NCBI GenBank assembly: GCA_964432155.1
Contig: CAYSMF010000002.1
Span: 1 to 64,000, forward strand
Origin: UBA10438 sp964432155
Lineage (GTDB): Bacteria; Bacteroidota; Ignavibacteria; Kapaibacteriales; Kapaibacteriaceae
Reading direction: 5' to 3'
Length of the DNA stretch: 64,000 bases
Within the stretch, counting starts at the first letter, position 1. The number at the start of each line of letters is the position of its first letter. The position numbers and the translations under genes are program-made. Positions 44,607 to 52,970 of the stretch are shown piece by piece. Under the pieces are notes generated by a model. It was given only the letters and a program-made list of their open reading frames with translations. It was not told the DNA's origin and searched no databases.

Positions 44607-45725
44607 ATGCGAATTCTCGTAGTCAACTGGCAGGATCGACTGCATCCTCAGTCCGGCGGAGCGGAAACGCATCTGCATGAGATCTTCTCACGTCTTGTCG
44701 CTGCCGGCGACCATGTGACGCTTGTCTGCTGCGGTTTTGAAGGGGCTCCTGCCCGCGACGTTGTCGACGGGATCGATGTCCATCGTATCGCGTCGCGTGC
44801 GACGTTCAACTATGCATTGCCTCTTTGGTGGTGGCGTTACGGACGCCACCTCGACGTTGATGTTGTTGTCGATGACATCAACAAGCTGCCGGTGATGACT
44901 CCCCTGTTTATGCGTCGACCGATTGTTGGCATCATCCATCACCTTTTTGGCGAGAGCATCGTCTTGGAGGCTGGACGACTTGTGGGAGCCTATGTACAGG
45001 CATTCGAGCGACGTATCCCGCGTGTCTACCGCACCACACCGATCGCGGTGGTGTCCGAGAGTACACGTCAGGAATGCATCGACGTCGGCTTGCCTGCAGA
45101 GCATCTTCACGTGATCTACAATGGACTTGATGAGGCCAGCTTTCCGATGTCGATCGGGGATAAAGCACACGTCCCAACGATCACGTCATTCGGTCGTTTA
45201 AAGCGATACAAGTCGGTCGACCACATTATCAATGCCATGCCTGCCATTCTCACGCACGTGCCGCAGGCACGACTTGAGATCATCGGCAAGGGCGACGACA
45301 GACCATTTCTCGAATCACGTGTTGCCGCACTGGGTATCGAAGCCTCAGTGGAATTCGTTGGCTTTGTGTCGAACGAAGAGAAGATTCGTCGCCTTCAGCG
45401 TTCACATGTCATGGTGAACACATCAATGAAAGAAGGTTGGGGCATCACCAATCTCGAGGCGAATGCCTGCGGTGTGCCGGTTGTCAGCGCCGATTCACCA
45501 GGACTTCGCGACTCTGTTCGTGATGGTGTCTCGGGCATGCTGTATCCCTACGGTGATACACAGGTTCTTGCATCGACAGTTGTTCGACTCCTCGAAGATC
45601 AGACACTCCGCCAACAGCTCTCAGAGGGCGCTATTGCATGGGCACGACAATTCACATGGGACCGAAGTGCTGAGCAAATGCGAGCATTGTGTGCGTCAGC
45701 AATCACAACATGGCACAATTCGTAA
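44607..45725 (+). CDS. Glycosyltransferase family 4
   Basis: This 372-residue GT-B enzyme transfers a sugar from a nucleotide donor to a lipid-linked or protein-linked glycan. The N-terminal domain has the acceptor loop PQSGGAETHLHEIF (residues 12-25). The donor-binding C-terminal domain has TSFGRLKRYKSVDHII (about 192-207), the MVNTSMKEGWGITNLEANAC segment with the EGWG..E motif (about 269-290), and a final helix. Its ATG follows the OmpA paralogue's stop directly, so it is cotranscribed. It may glycosylate a surface component of this locus, though that is inference. Confidence 0.92.
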   Translation: MRILVVNWQDRLHPQSGGAETHLHEIFSRLVAAGDHVTLVCCGFEGAPARDVVDGIDVHRIASRATFNYALPLWWWRYGRHLDVDVVVDDINKLPVMTPLFMRRPIVGIIHHLFGESIVLEAGRLVGAYVQAFERRIPRVYRTTPIAVVSESTRQECIDVGLPAEHLHVIYNGLDEASFPMSIGDKAHVPTITSFGRLKRYKSVDHIINAMPAILTHVPQARLEIIGKGDDRPFLESRVAALGIEASVEFVGFVSNEEKIRRLQRSHVMVNTSMKEGWGITNLEANACGVPVVSADSPGLRDSVRDGVSGMLYPYGDTQVLASTVVRLLEDQTLRQQLSEGAIAWARQFTWDRSAEQMRALCASAITTWHNS

Positions 45726-47692
45726 TCATCAGCCTCTGTATCCTGTTCGCAGGATTATCGCATGGTCGCGCTCAGGAACTGCGCGATACCTACGGACGCG
45801 ACTTCTGGATTGCCGTGCCGCCAAACGATCACTCATCGGTTGGCAATCGCGACCCGTCGATGCTGTCGGTATTCGTCGTGTGCAACGAAGCAACAACACT
45901 ACGGTTTGAGTCGCAGAAGCGAGATGGTACTGCATTCAACTCAACAATTAACGTGCCGGGTGCGGCTGTCTGGGAGCTACGCTTTGCCACGAGCGACTAT
46001 GAGCTCCGCGGTGTGACGACACCGGGCGGACGGTGCAATGATTGCGAAGAACCAATCCCCTCCTCGATTCACGTCACCACGTCGACCGACGTCACGGTCT
46101 ACGCCGTGATCCGTGACGACAACACCAGTGATGCATGGATTGTGTTGCCGACCGATGCACTCGGAACTGAGTACATCGTGTCGACCTATGCATCATCTGC
46201 TGAAGCCGATACAACCGTGTTTTCACGAACGTTCACAGCGGCATACCCGAGCCAGTTTCTCGTCATCGCAACCGAGGACAGCACAGATGTCACCGTGCAG
46301 TTGTCCGTCGATCGATCAGCTTCAGCGACTGGAGATATTCGTACGGTAACACTACAGCGTGGCGAAGCATACCTCGTGCAGGCGTATGTTTCTGCACAGC
46401 GGCAAAACGATGATCTTACGGGTAGTCGAGTTCGATCGACAAAGCCCGTCGCCGTGTTGGGAGCACATTTTCGAGCGCAGGTTCCAATTCTCTCGGAGCG
46501 GGCTTCGCGCGACTGCCTCGTGGAGCAGCTACCAAGCACTGACGTCTGGGGCAAACGCGTAGTTGTCCCACCGCTGGTTCCCCCATCTGATCTTGTTCGC
46601 GAATCGGAACGAGATGTGACGCTCGTGCGTGTTCTTGCCTCGAGTACTAAGACAGGCGTGACCGTGAATGGGAATCCTGTAGCCGTGTTGGGCGCAGGTG
46701 CATTCCTCGATATACCTCTCATCAACGATCCGCTCGACATCTCGGCGACGAACCCAATCTTGGTTACAATCATCGATCGATCAGCAAATCGTCTCAACGG
46801 TGCTGGACGCTCCGGTGATCCTTCATTGATCGTTGTCCCGCCGGTCGAGCAGTTTCTTTCGTCGTATCGTGTGACAAGTATTGAGCCCCGTCAATCAGGT
46901 GCAGCATTCTACACGCAACACAAGATTTCGTGCATCGTGCCGATGTCGCACGCGAGTTCGCTCACGCTGGATGGTGCAGCAGCTCCCGCAGCGACACCAA
47001 TTGCAGGAACAGCGCTCGGATATGTACAGTGCGACGTAGCACGTGGTATTCACCGACTCGAGTGCGACACGACGTTTGGCATCATCGTCTACGGCTATGG
47101 TCCAGCCGAGTCGTACGGTTATACCGGAGGCATGGCTTTCGAGCGTCTCTATACACCTGTGGTCGTACTCCGTGCGCTTGATCGTCGTGGACGTCCTGGT
47201 ACGCCAGACACCTTGCTATGCGTGGTCGACAGTATCAGCAGTGAGCAAGAAGTACGTCTGAGTGGTGCGACCACGGTACGTGGATCACTGAGCTTCGACG
47301 CAACGATGTTTGTACCGCTCGAAGCACAAGGCATACAACGCGACTCGCTCCGCAGCTCGCTCCAGTGGGAATATTCCTTCGACTCGCTTGTTGTTGGCGA
47401 TACCATCCTACGGGTGCCGGGCACGCATACGTTGGGTCGAGACACCTCCTCAGTGATTGATGTCTATGGTAGTGGTTGGTATGCAGGCAACGGCGACTCA
47501 CTCTACATTCGCACCGATGATCGTGACGGAATTCTCGCTACAGATGGCGTCTGCATTGACCGTGGCACGCCACGCTTGTTCGACCCAACGATGCAGCCCC
47601 TTCAGCGACAGCGCCGCTACTACGACATTCGTGGAAGATTTGTTGGTACGTCGCTCGAAGGACAACCGCCTGGAGTATACTTCGAGCGATGA
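45710..47692 (+). CDS. Secreted IgGFc-binding-like protein with a short sorting-like tail
   Basis: The 660-residue product has a signal peptide (MAQFVIISLCILF to GRAQ) and then a domain resembling the N-terminal IgGFc-binding family. This has YGRDFWIAVPPND at about 25-37, repeated SS-x-TKTGVTVNG-type beta units, and KPVAVLGAHFRAQ. It spans roughly residues 20-480; a beta-rich remainder follows. The last 30 residues (YYDIRGRFVGTSLEGQPPGVYFE) look like a reduced T9SS sorting motif. Such proteins probably sit on the surface and bind other proteins or glycans. The ATG lies inside the GT4 gene's last codons, and the 3' end overlaps the pseudouridine synthase by ATGA. Confidence 0.75.
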   Translation: MAQFVIISLCILFAGLSHGRAQELRDTYGRDFWIAVPPNDHSSVGNRDPSMLSVFVVCNEATTLRFESQKRDGTAFNSTINVPGAAVWELRFATSDYELRGVTTPGGRCNDCEEPIPSSIHVTTSTDVTVYAVIRDDNTSDAWIVLPTDALGTEYIVSTYASSAEADTTVFSRTFTAAYPSQFLVIATEDSTDVTVQLSVDRSASATGDIRTVTLQRGEAYLVQAYVSAQRQNDDLTGSRVRSTKPVAVLGAHFRAQVPILSERASRDCLVEQLPSTDVWGKRVVVPPLVPPSDLVRESERDVTLVRVLASSTKTGVTVNGNPVAVLGAGAFLDIPLINDPLDISATNPILVTIIDRSANRLNGAGRSGDPSLIVVPPVEQFLSSYRVTSIEPRQSGAAFYTQHKISCIVPMSHASSLTLDGAAAPAATPIAGTALGYVQCDVARGIHRLECDTTFGIIVYGYGPAESYGYTGGMAFERLYTPVVVLRALDRRGRPGTPDTLLCVVDSISSEQEVRLSGATTVRGSLSFDATMFVPLEAQGIQRDSLRSSLQWEYSFDSLVVGDTILRVPGTHTLGRDTSSVIDVYGSGWYAGNGDSLYIRTDDRDGILATDGVCIDRGTPRLFDPTMQPLQRQRRYYDIRGRFVGTSLEGQPPGVYFER

Positions 47693-48297
47693 TTATTGCC
47701 CTTCACAAACCCTACGGCGTCTTGTCGCAGTTCACTCCCGAGCCGGGCAGCGCGCATCAGACACTGGCAGCATTTGATCTTCCTCCGGAAGTCTATCCAA
47801 TCGGACGACTTGATGCCGACAGCGAGGGTCTGCTGCTGCTTACAAACGAGCGACAGTTACCGTCAGCAGTACTCGACCCAGAGAACGGACACGAGCGCAC
47901 CTACCTCGTGCAGGTTGAGGGGGCCATCAGCGATCAAGCCCTCGAACGTCTGCGTGGTGGCATTGTCATTCGTGGATACACTACCCTGCCGTGCGTGGCA
48001 CGGGTCGTTGAACCACCGACATGGTTACCGGAGCGAATACCGCCTGTGCGATTTCGTGCATCAATTCCTACGTCGTGGATTGAGCTCGACTTGCGTGAGG
48101 GAAAAAACCGCCAGGTGCGCCGAATGACAGCTGCTATTGGATTCCCAACGCTTCGTCTGCTGCGTCGTGCTATTGGCGCATTACGCCTCGAGGACCTCGG
48201 AATCGCTCCCGGTCAGTGGCGCATCCTGAGCGACACGGAGCGCAGTCTGCTTACGAACTTGACGCGTGTAACGAACGATCGAGAACGCAAAGCCTAG
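47689..48297 (+). CDS. rRNA pseudouridine synthase, RluE-like (RsuA/RluB/E/F family)
   Basis: This 202-residue enzyme isomerises a uridine in ribosomal RNA. It has LHKPYGVLSQF (5-15), the catalytic Asp42 in GRLDADSEGLLLLT, the ERTYLVQVEG strand, and the RKVRRM-like segment EGKNRQVRRMTAAIGFPTLRL. It lacks an S4 domain, which fits RluE (target 23S U2457 in E. coli) better than RsuA. The C-terminal 38 residues are encoded opposite the last part of ccmF. It is coupled by ATGA to the preceding surface-protein gene. Confidence 0.92.
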   Translation: MIIALHKPYGVLSQFTPEPGSAHQTLAAFDLPPEVYPIGRLDADSEGLLLLTNERQLPSAVLDPENGHERTYLVQVEGAISDQALERLRGGIVIRGYTTLPCVARVVEPPTWLPERIPPVRFRASIPTSWIELDLREGKNRQVRRMTAAIGFPTLRLLRRAIGALRLEDLGIAPGQWRILSDTERSLLTNLTRVTNDRERKA

Positions 48298-50544
48298 GAC
48301 CATCGTAATCACGCCAAACCACACAAGTGAGATCCAAGGCTTGACCGAAAAGTCAACCGTGAACACTTCGCGTGGACGTGGCAGTGGCTTCGACATATCG
48401 CGGAAGACCAGATCGCCGGTGGACTTGCTCGGATCCTCGTTGTTGCGCATGATCTCAGCGAGACCAACCGCCATTGTTGACCCCGGCAACTGGACCCACT
48501 CTGGGTCGAACACCGGACCGGATGCTCCAGTAGCAATCTTCGTACGAGCCTTTACGGCGACCGTTGAATCAGCCGTTCGCACGTTGAGCACAGCCGACAT
48601 CTGCATGCGGCCGTCTGCTGTTTGTCCCTCTTCCATTGGCATCGTGAAGCGCTCAAGTTCGATCACGACTGATGAATCGTATGGGGCACGAATTGACGTG
48701 CCTCGCATGATCGTGGTACGTTGGAAAAGATCCTCACGTTCCGTCGACTTCGGCGATACGTAGAGATCGTTGTGGAGCCCCCAGCGAATTCCTGGTTCAA
48801 GGAACGCTGATTGACGCTTGTTGAAATCCGACCAGTACAGTACTGCAGCAACCGTTTCTACAGATCCACCACGCTCGATTCGTACGAAGTACTTGTACTT
48901 CTCACGATCAGCATAGTGCTTCTCTACCTGCTCCTTACCGAGGTACGTTAGCGTGTACTCACCAACAGTTGTCGGAACACCATGCACGAGAACTGCGTGG
49001 TGGGACTCTGTGTAGGACGACGTCGTAATCACGCCGAAGATCAACAACGCGATACCGGTGTGCGAGATATACGCACCAGCCATCGCCGGTGATGCACCGA
49101 TGATTCCGAGGCCGATTCGCAGGTTGATCGCGAGTGAGAACCACGCCGTAAACGCAAGCGCGATCTGTCCGATGTCATTGATTCCAATCACGGCCATGAT
49201 CGTGGTTGCAACGGCAGCAATGACGCCACCAAAGAGCACGAGCGACTGAATCTTCGCGCGTGGTGTTGAGCGCCAAATGAAGATGAGCGACAGAGCATTG
49301 ACAATGAGAACTGCCGGTACAAGCACCAGATGCACGCGGTTATAGAACTCGATGGCGACAGCTACCTTCGGTAGGCCCAACACTTCCATGATTACGGGCC
49401 ACGACGTGCCGATCGTCACGAAAATGGCTGAGGCCATGATCAGTGCAGATCCAATCGAGAGCATGAACTCGCGTGTCGTTGGTGAAAACTCTTCACGGTG
49501 GATGTTCATGTCGCGTCGGCGACGTACAACCATCGTCACACCAAGGATGGTGAATGTGGCCATGAAGAGCAGAAGGATCCAGAATGCGAACTTTCCTGGG
49601 TCAACGAATGAGTGAACAGACGTATCCCCCAGGATACCACTGCGTGTCAGGAAGGTCGAGTACAGGACCATCACGAAACTGGCTACGGCAAGAATCATGT
49701 TCGTCTTCACCAGTCCACGCGTCCGCTTTTGCACAAGCATCGTGTGAACGAGTGCTACCACAACGAGCCACGGAATCAGCGAAGAATTTTCAACAGGGTC
49801 CCAGCCCCAGAAGCCCCCCCATCCAAGTGTCTCGTATGCCCAGAAGCCACCGAGCATGATACCGAATCCAAGCACCGCAGTGCCAAACAACGTCCACGGC
49901 AAAGCGATATCAATCCAGCGATGATACTCGCGACGAATAAGGCCCGCCATGGCAAATGCAAAACTCACCGACATCGAGGCGAAGCCTACGAAGAGGATCG
50001 GCGGATGGATGGTAATCCACGCATTATGAAGCAGCGGGTTAAGCCCCTTACCATTCTCACGAACATCAGCAATGGTGATTCCATCAGCTGCGAATGATTC
50101 GTGGAAGTAGGCAAACGGATTCTTTGCTACGAGGAGCAGCGTCAAGAAACTGACGATGAGACCGTAGAAGACCATGACTGGCGCTTCGTACGAGTGGCGA
50201 CGCGCATACGGTGTGAGCACGACGCCGATGAGTGCGACGAACATCGTCCACAAGAGGAAGCTACCCTCTTGTCCCGAGTAAAAGCTCGCAATCAGCAAAT
50301 GCAGCGGGAGTTCACGTGAGGAATAGTTCCAGACGTAGGTGTACTCGAATCGATGCTGGAGGATGAGTACCACCAGGATGACAGCTGATGCCACAAGACC
50401 AAGGGCCATCGTTCCGAAGATCCTACGCGCAATGGTTGAGAACCATGCTGCTCGCTCCTCGTCGGAATACAGCGCAGCGGCATAGAGTCCGGTCGCTGAC
50501 AGCGCCATTCCGAAGAGCACATGAATCAGGATCTGAGCGATCAT
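48181..50544 (-). CDS. ccmF: Cytochrome c maturation heme lyase subunit CcmF
   Basis: CcmF is a polytopic inner-membrane protein that takes heme from holo-CcmE and attaches it to apocytochrome c. The 787 residues carry many membrane helices. The tryptophan-rich heme-handling motif is WGGFWGWDPVENSSLIPWL at about residues 235-253, with conserved histidines in helices around it (HNAWITIHPPILF near 180). A large periplasmic domain lies at about 540-740. It is the last gene of the ccmC-D-E operon and overlaps the OB-fold gene by ATGA. Its final 38 codons lie tail to tail over the pseudouridine synthase gene. CcmA, CcmB and CcmH are not in the window. Confidence 0.95.
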   Translation of the reverse strand: MIAQILIHVLFGMALSATGLYAAALYSDEERAAWFSTIARRIFGTMALGLVASAVILVVLILQHRFEYTYVWNYSSRELPLHLLIASFYSGQEGSFLLWTMFVALIGVVLTPYARRHSYEAPVMVFYGLIVSFLTLLLVAKNPFAYFHESFAADGITIADVRENGKGLNPLLHNAWITIHPPILFVGFASMSVSFAFAMAGLIRREYHRWIDIALPWTLFGTAVLGFGIMLGGFWAYETLGWGGFWGWDPVENSSLIPWLVVVALVHTMLVQKRTRGLVKTNMILAVASFVMVLYSTFLTRSGILGDTSVHSFVDPGKFAFWILLLFMATFTILGVTMVVRRRRDMNIHREEFSPTTREFMLSIGSALIMASAIFVTIGTSWPVIMEVLGLPKVAVAIEFYNRVHLVLVPAVLIVNALSLIFIWRSTPRAKIQSLVLFGGVIAAVATTIMAVIGINDIGQIALAFTAWFSLAINLRIGLGIIGASPAMAGAYISHTGIALLIFGVITTSSYTESHHAVLVHGVPTTVGEYTLTYLGKEQVEKHYADREKYKYFVRIERGGSVETVAAVLYWSDFNKRQSAFLEPGIRWGLHNDLYVSPKSTEREDLFQRTTIMRGTSIRAPYDSSVVIELERFTMPMEEGQTADGRMQMSAVLNVRTADSTVAVKARTKIATGASGPVFDPEWVQLPGSTMAVGLAEIMRNNEDPSKSTGDLVFRDMSKPLPRPREVFTVDFSVKPWISLVWFGVITMVLGFAFSIVRYTRQVRKQTALRVAQDAPLTGSDSEVLEA

Positions 50545-50897
50545 TGGGCGTATACCTGTGTTGCGTGGAAATACGGGTCGTGTCCGTCATGGACATGCCC
50601 TACGAAACGAACAACCTGTCCCTCAGCGAACGGCACTTCTGGCGTGTTCCCTGTATACTGCACTCGAAACGCCGCGCCCGTTTGGTCGGTACATGCGATA
50701 CGCTCAGGCGCTTCCGTTGCACGCACAATGGTTGATACGATGATGACCTTCGGCGCTTGATCACCTTCAACGCCGGAGGCATGATCACTGGATGCGACAG
50801 CGAATGTCACTTCTTCGAGCTGACCATAGGTTGATGCAATCCACACTCCGAGCGGGATGCCAACAAGTGCTGCAATGATGATGATACGCTTAAGCAT
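50541..50897 (-). CDS. Membrane-anchored OB-fold protein related to CcmE, without a heme motif
   Basis: The 118-residue product has one N-terminal membrane helix (about 4-22) and a small beta-rich periplasmic domain. Its last strands (VVRFVGHVHDGHDPYFHATQ) parallel the end of the CcmE OB-fold. It stops where CcmE would continue into its heme-binding H/CxxxY segment, so it lacks that ligand, though the tail holds several histidines. The position between ccmE and ccmF, with an ATGA overlap into ccmF, argues for a role in heme delivery. The ATG giving MLKRIIIIAAL is chosen to begin just before the helix. I do not know a named family for it. Confidence 0.7.
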   Translation of the reverse strand: MLKRIIIIAALVGIPLGVWIASTYGQLEEVTFAVASSDHASGVEGDQAPKVIIVSTIVRATEAPERIACTDQTGAAFRVQYTGNTPEVPFAEGQVVRFVGHVHDGHDPYFHATQVYAQ

Positions 50898-50908
50898 TCC
50901 GTTCCCCG

Positions 50909-51307
50909 TTACGATGCCGGCATCTCGTCTGTTGGCTGTCCCTCGTACTTCGATGGACACTTCGTCAGGACATTCGACGCCTTGAGGACGCCGTCTTCAA
51001 TGCGCCCCTTGACCACGACGCTGACAGCAGCTTCGAAGTTGTTGGGTTTCGCGCCGGTAAGCTCAACTGGGATCAACTTGCCTTGCTCATCGCGCAGCGT
51101 AAAGGCAAACGTATTCGACGGCGCATCGTAGGTCCAGCCGTTCGACTTTTCCCACGTGCCAATGATCTGCACAGTCTTGCCGAGCTTTTCTGCTCGATCG
51201 ACGGTAGCGTATTCAATGGATGACTCCGAGAGTGCGGAGATGCCGACCCACGCAAGGCCGATGATCACAGCACCTGCGATAATGTATTTCCAGGGGAGGT
51301 TCTTCAT
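50909..51307 (-). CDS. ccmE: Periplasmic heme chaperone CcmE, CxxxY type
   Basis: CcmE carries heme covalently from CcmC to CcmF on the periplasmic side. The 132 residues contain a membrane anchor (about 8-26), the OB-fold (about 30-112; TFAFTLRDEQGKLIPVELTG) and the terminal segment SNVLTKCPSKYEG. The heme-binding residue is Cys117 with Tyr121 (CxxxY) instead of the E. coli-type His in HxxxY. CxxxY CcmE proteins belong to the System I* variant, which commonly lacks CcmH. It follows the tiny ccmD gene by eight bases. Confidence 0.94.
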   Translation of the reverse strand: MKNLPWKYIIAGAVIIGLAWVGISALSESSIEYATVDRAEKLGKTVQIIGTWEKSNGWTYDAPSNTFAFTLRDEQGKLIPVELTGAKPNNFEAAVSVVVKGRIEDGVLKASNVLTKCPSKYEGQPTDEMPAS

Positions 51308-51315
51308 GATGATGA

Positions 51316-51450
51316 TTAACGATCAATCCGTGATTCTAGTTCGCGCAGGCGTGCATCAATTCGTTGCATGTAGATGGCAACACCAGCCCAAATCACTAAT
51401 GCCGTAACGAGAACCACATAGATCGCGTTGGCTGTGAGGAACGACATCAT
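51316..51450 (-). CDS. ccmD: CcmD-like small membrane protein
   Basis: A 44-residue frame lies exactly where ccmD is expected, between ccmC and ccmE. It encodes a single membrane helix (about 8-28; AIYVVLVTALVIWAGVAIYM) followed by a basic amphipathic tail (QRIDARLRELESRIDR). CcmD helps release holo-CcmE from the CcmABC complex and has just this layout. The ATG overlaps the ccmC stop (ATGA, with a second ATG next). It is too short for routine gene finders, but position and topology support it. Confidence 0.8.
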   Translation of the reverse strand: MMSFLTANAIYVVLVTALVIWAGVAIYMQRIDARLRELESRIDR

Positions 51451-52514
51451 GCGAGATCCTTCGAAACTGTTATCAATCGTGATGCACGTTCACTGCGGAT
51501 GCGCAGGTTGGCAATCCAGAAGAACACCATGGTGAACGCAAAGAGAGCGATGCTATAGATGACCTGCTTCGTGCTATTGAGCGAGTCTGATGTCAGACTC
51601 AACAGCGGTCCAGCAGTGGAGTCGTCTGCTGATCCCGGGTGGAGGCCTGGTAGCAAGCGTGGAAGTACGAACACGAGGAAAGGAACCGTTGCGAACGCCA
51701 CAGTAGCATAGGCCGAGCTTAGTCGCGCGCGCCGAGCAGGATCATCGATTGTTGAGCGCAACAAGAAGTACGCTCCGTAGATGAGCAGCAGGATGAAAAT
51801 CGACGTCTGTCGCGGATCCCAGTTCCAGAACGACCCCCAGTTAAACTTGGCCCACACTGCACCAGTGAGTGTCGCAAGAATGGCATAGAGTGTACCGACA
51901 CCCGCCATTGCAACCGAGACATCATCCGATTCAATCGTTCGCTTCCGCAAATAACCGATTCCGTAGATCATGCTCAGCAGGTACGCAATTGTGGCAATCC
52001 ACGACATTGGCACGTGGAAGAACAGAATGCGCGATCGTTCTTCAAGCCCCATGATATACGGAAGCGTGACTACTGGATCGATGGCAACAACATCATCAGC
52101 CTGAAACACAACGTCTGATTCCGCACGACGAACAAGGACAACCACAGGCACGTTTGCACCGGCGGCAGTGATGGCATCGACGACAGGTTGATATGCGCGC
52201 AGCATGATCGGACGCTTCGCAACACGCGCGTCCTCAGCTGGAAGAAGGAATGTCCCCTGCTCGTCTGCCGTGGCTTGCGAGGCACCAACACGAATCAGTA
52301 CCGGCACGCTCTTCGTGCTGTCGGCGCGATGCTGAATAACGGCATCAATGGTACTTCCGGCAAGGGGCGGATAGATTGCCAGGACAACAACGAGTGCAAC
52401 GGAGAGTACAGCGACAACACGCCACCATGCTGGGCGTGGACGATGCAGGTTGCGAGGCATGTACCCGATGGCAAGACCAAGCAAGCTACCGGCGAGCATA
52501 AGCACGAATTTCAT
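51447..52514 (-). CDS. ccmC: Heme transporter/lyase CcmC with N-terminal extension
   Basis: CcmC is the inner-membrane protein that loads heme onto CcmE. The core, about residues 150-350, has six helices, the heme-handling loop WGSFWNWDPRQT (about 224-235) and flanking histidines (FFHVPMSWIATIAY, near 164). The 355-residue length exceeds usual CcmC because of an N-terminal stretch of about 140 residues with two helices and a small extracytoplasmic beta domain (VPVLIRVGASQATADEQGT). This extension is unusual. A TAATTTG sequence just before the ATG is close to, but one base shorter than, the local promoter motif. Confidence 0.92.
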   Translation of the reverse strand: MKFVLMLAGSLLGLAIGYMPRNLHRPRPAWWRVVAVLSVALVVVLAIYPPLAGSTIDAVIQHRADSTKSVPVLIRVGASQATADEQGTFLLPAEDARVAKRPIMLRAYQPVVDAITAAGANVPVVVLVRRAESDVVFQADDVVAIDPVVTLPYIMGLEERSRILFFHVPMSWIATIAYLLSMIYGIGYLRKRTIESDDVSVAMAGVGTLYAILATLTGAVWAKFNWGSFWNWDPRQTSIFILLLIYGAYFLLRSTIDDPARRARLSSAYATVAFATVPFLVFVLPRLLPGLHPGSADDSTAGPLLSLTSDSLNSTKQVIYSIALFAFTMVFFWIANLRIRSERASRLITVSKDLA

Positions 52515-52523
52515 GCGCGCAAA

Positions 52524-52970
52524 TTACGACGCAGAACGGTGACGCTTACGCAGGATCAGTCGGTTAAACGGCGTCTCAACAGATGCGGGCACGTACTCAA
52601 TCTGATCCATGACCCGTCGAATCAACGCGATTCCGAGTCCACCCGAGCGCATTTCCCGGAAATAGGTCTCCATATCCGGCTGAGCTACCGTCCGAGGGTC
52701 GAACGCATGCGATCCGTCACGAATCTCGATTGTGATCTCCTGCCCTGTGACATCGATACGTACTTCGATCTCCTGCGCAGGCTGTGCGGTGACGCCATGC
52801 GCGATGAGATTCGCACAGGCCTCATCAACGGCCAGTACCACCCCGTTCTGCTCCACACTCGTGAGTACAGAAGTTGTAATCGCGCTTCCGACATACGAGC
52901 GAATGCGCTCGAGATTCCTCGTGTTCGGAAGAATACGCAGGGGTGCAATATCGTGGTGCTGCGACTTCAC
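52524..52970 (-). CDS. RsbW/SpoIIAB-like serine kinase (anti-sigma factor type)
   Basis: This 148-residue GHKL-type ATPase has the N-box VDEACANLIAHG (about 48-59) and the G-boxes IRDGSHAFDP (about 82-91) and GGLGIALIRRVMD (about 109-121). Such kinases bind a sigma factor or target and phosphorylate a STAS-domain antagonist. The start is GTG in a GTGA overlap with the STAS gene. Together with the upstream STAS protein and SpoIIE-type phosphatase it completes a partner-switching module. The sigma factor or other target is not adjacent. Confidence 0.88.
   Translation of the reverse strand: MKSQHHDIAPLRILPNTRNLERIRSYVGSAITTSVLTSVEQNGVVLAVDEACANLIAHGVTAQPAQEIEVRIDVTGQEITIEIRDGSHAFDPRTVAQPDMETYFREMRSGGLGIALIRRVMDQIEYVPASVETPFNRLILRKRHRSAS

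Noticed and set aside
52507..52513. TAATTTG just before ccmC as a promoter element
   Set aside because: It has one base too few between TA and TTTG to match TAnnTTTG; noted but not called.
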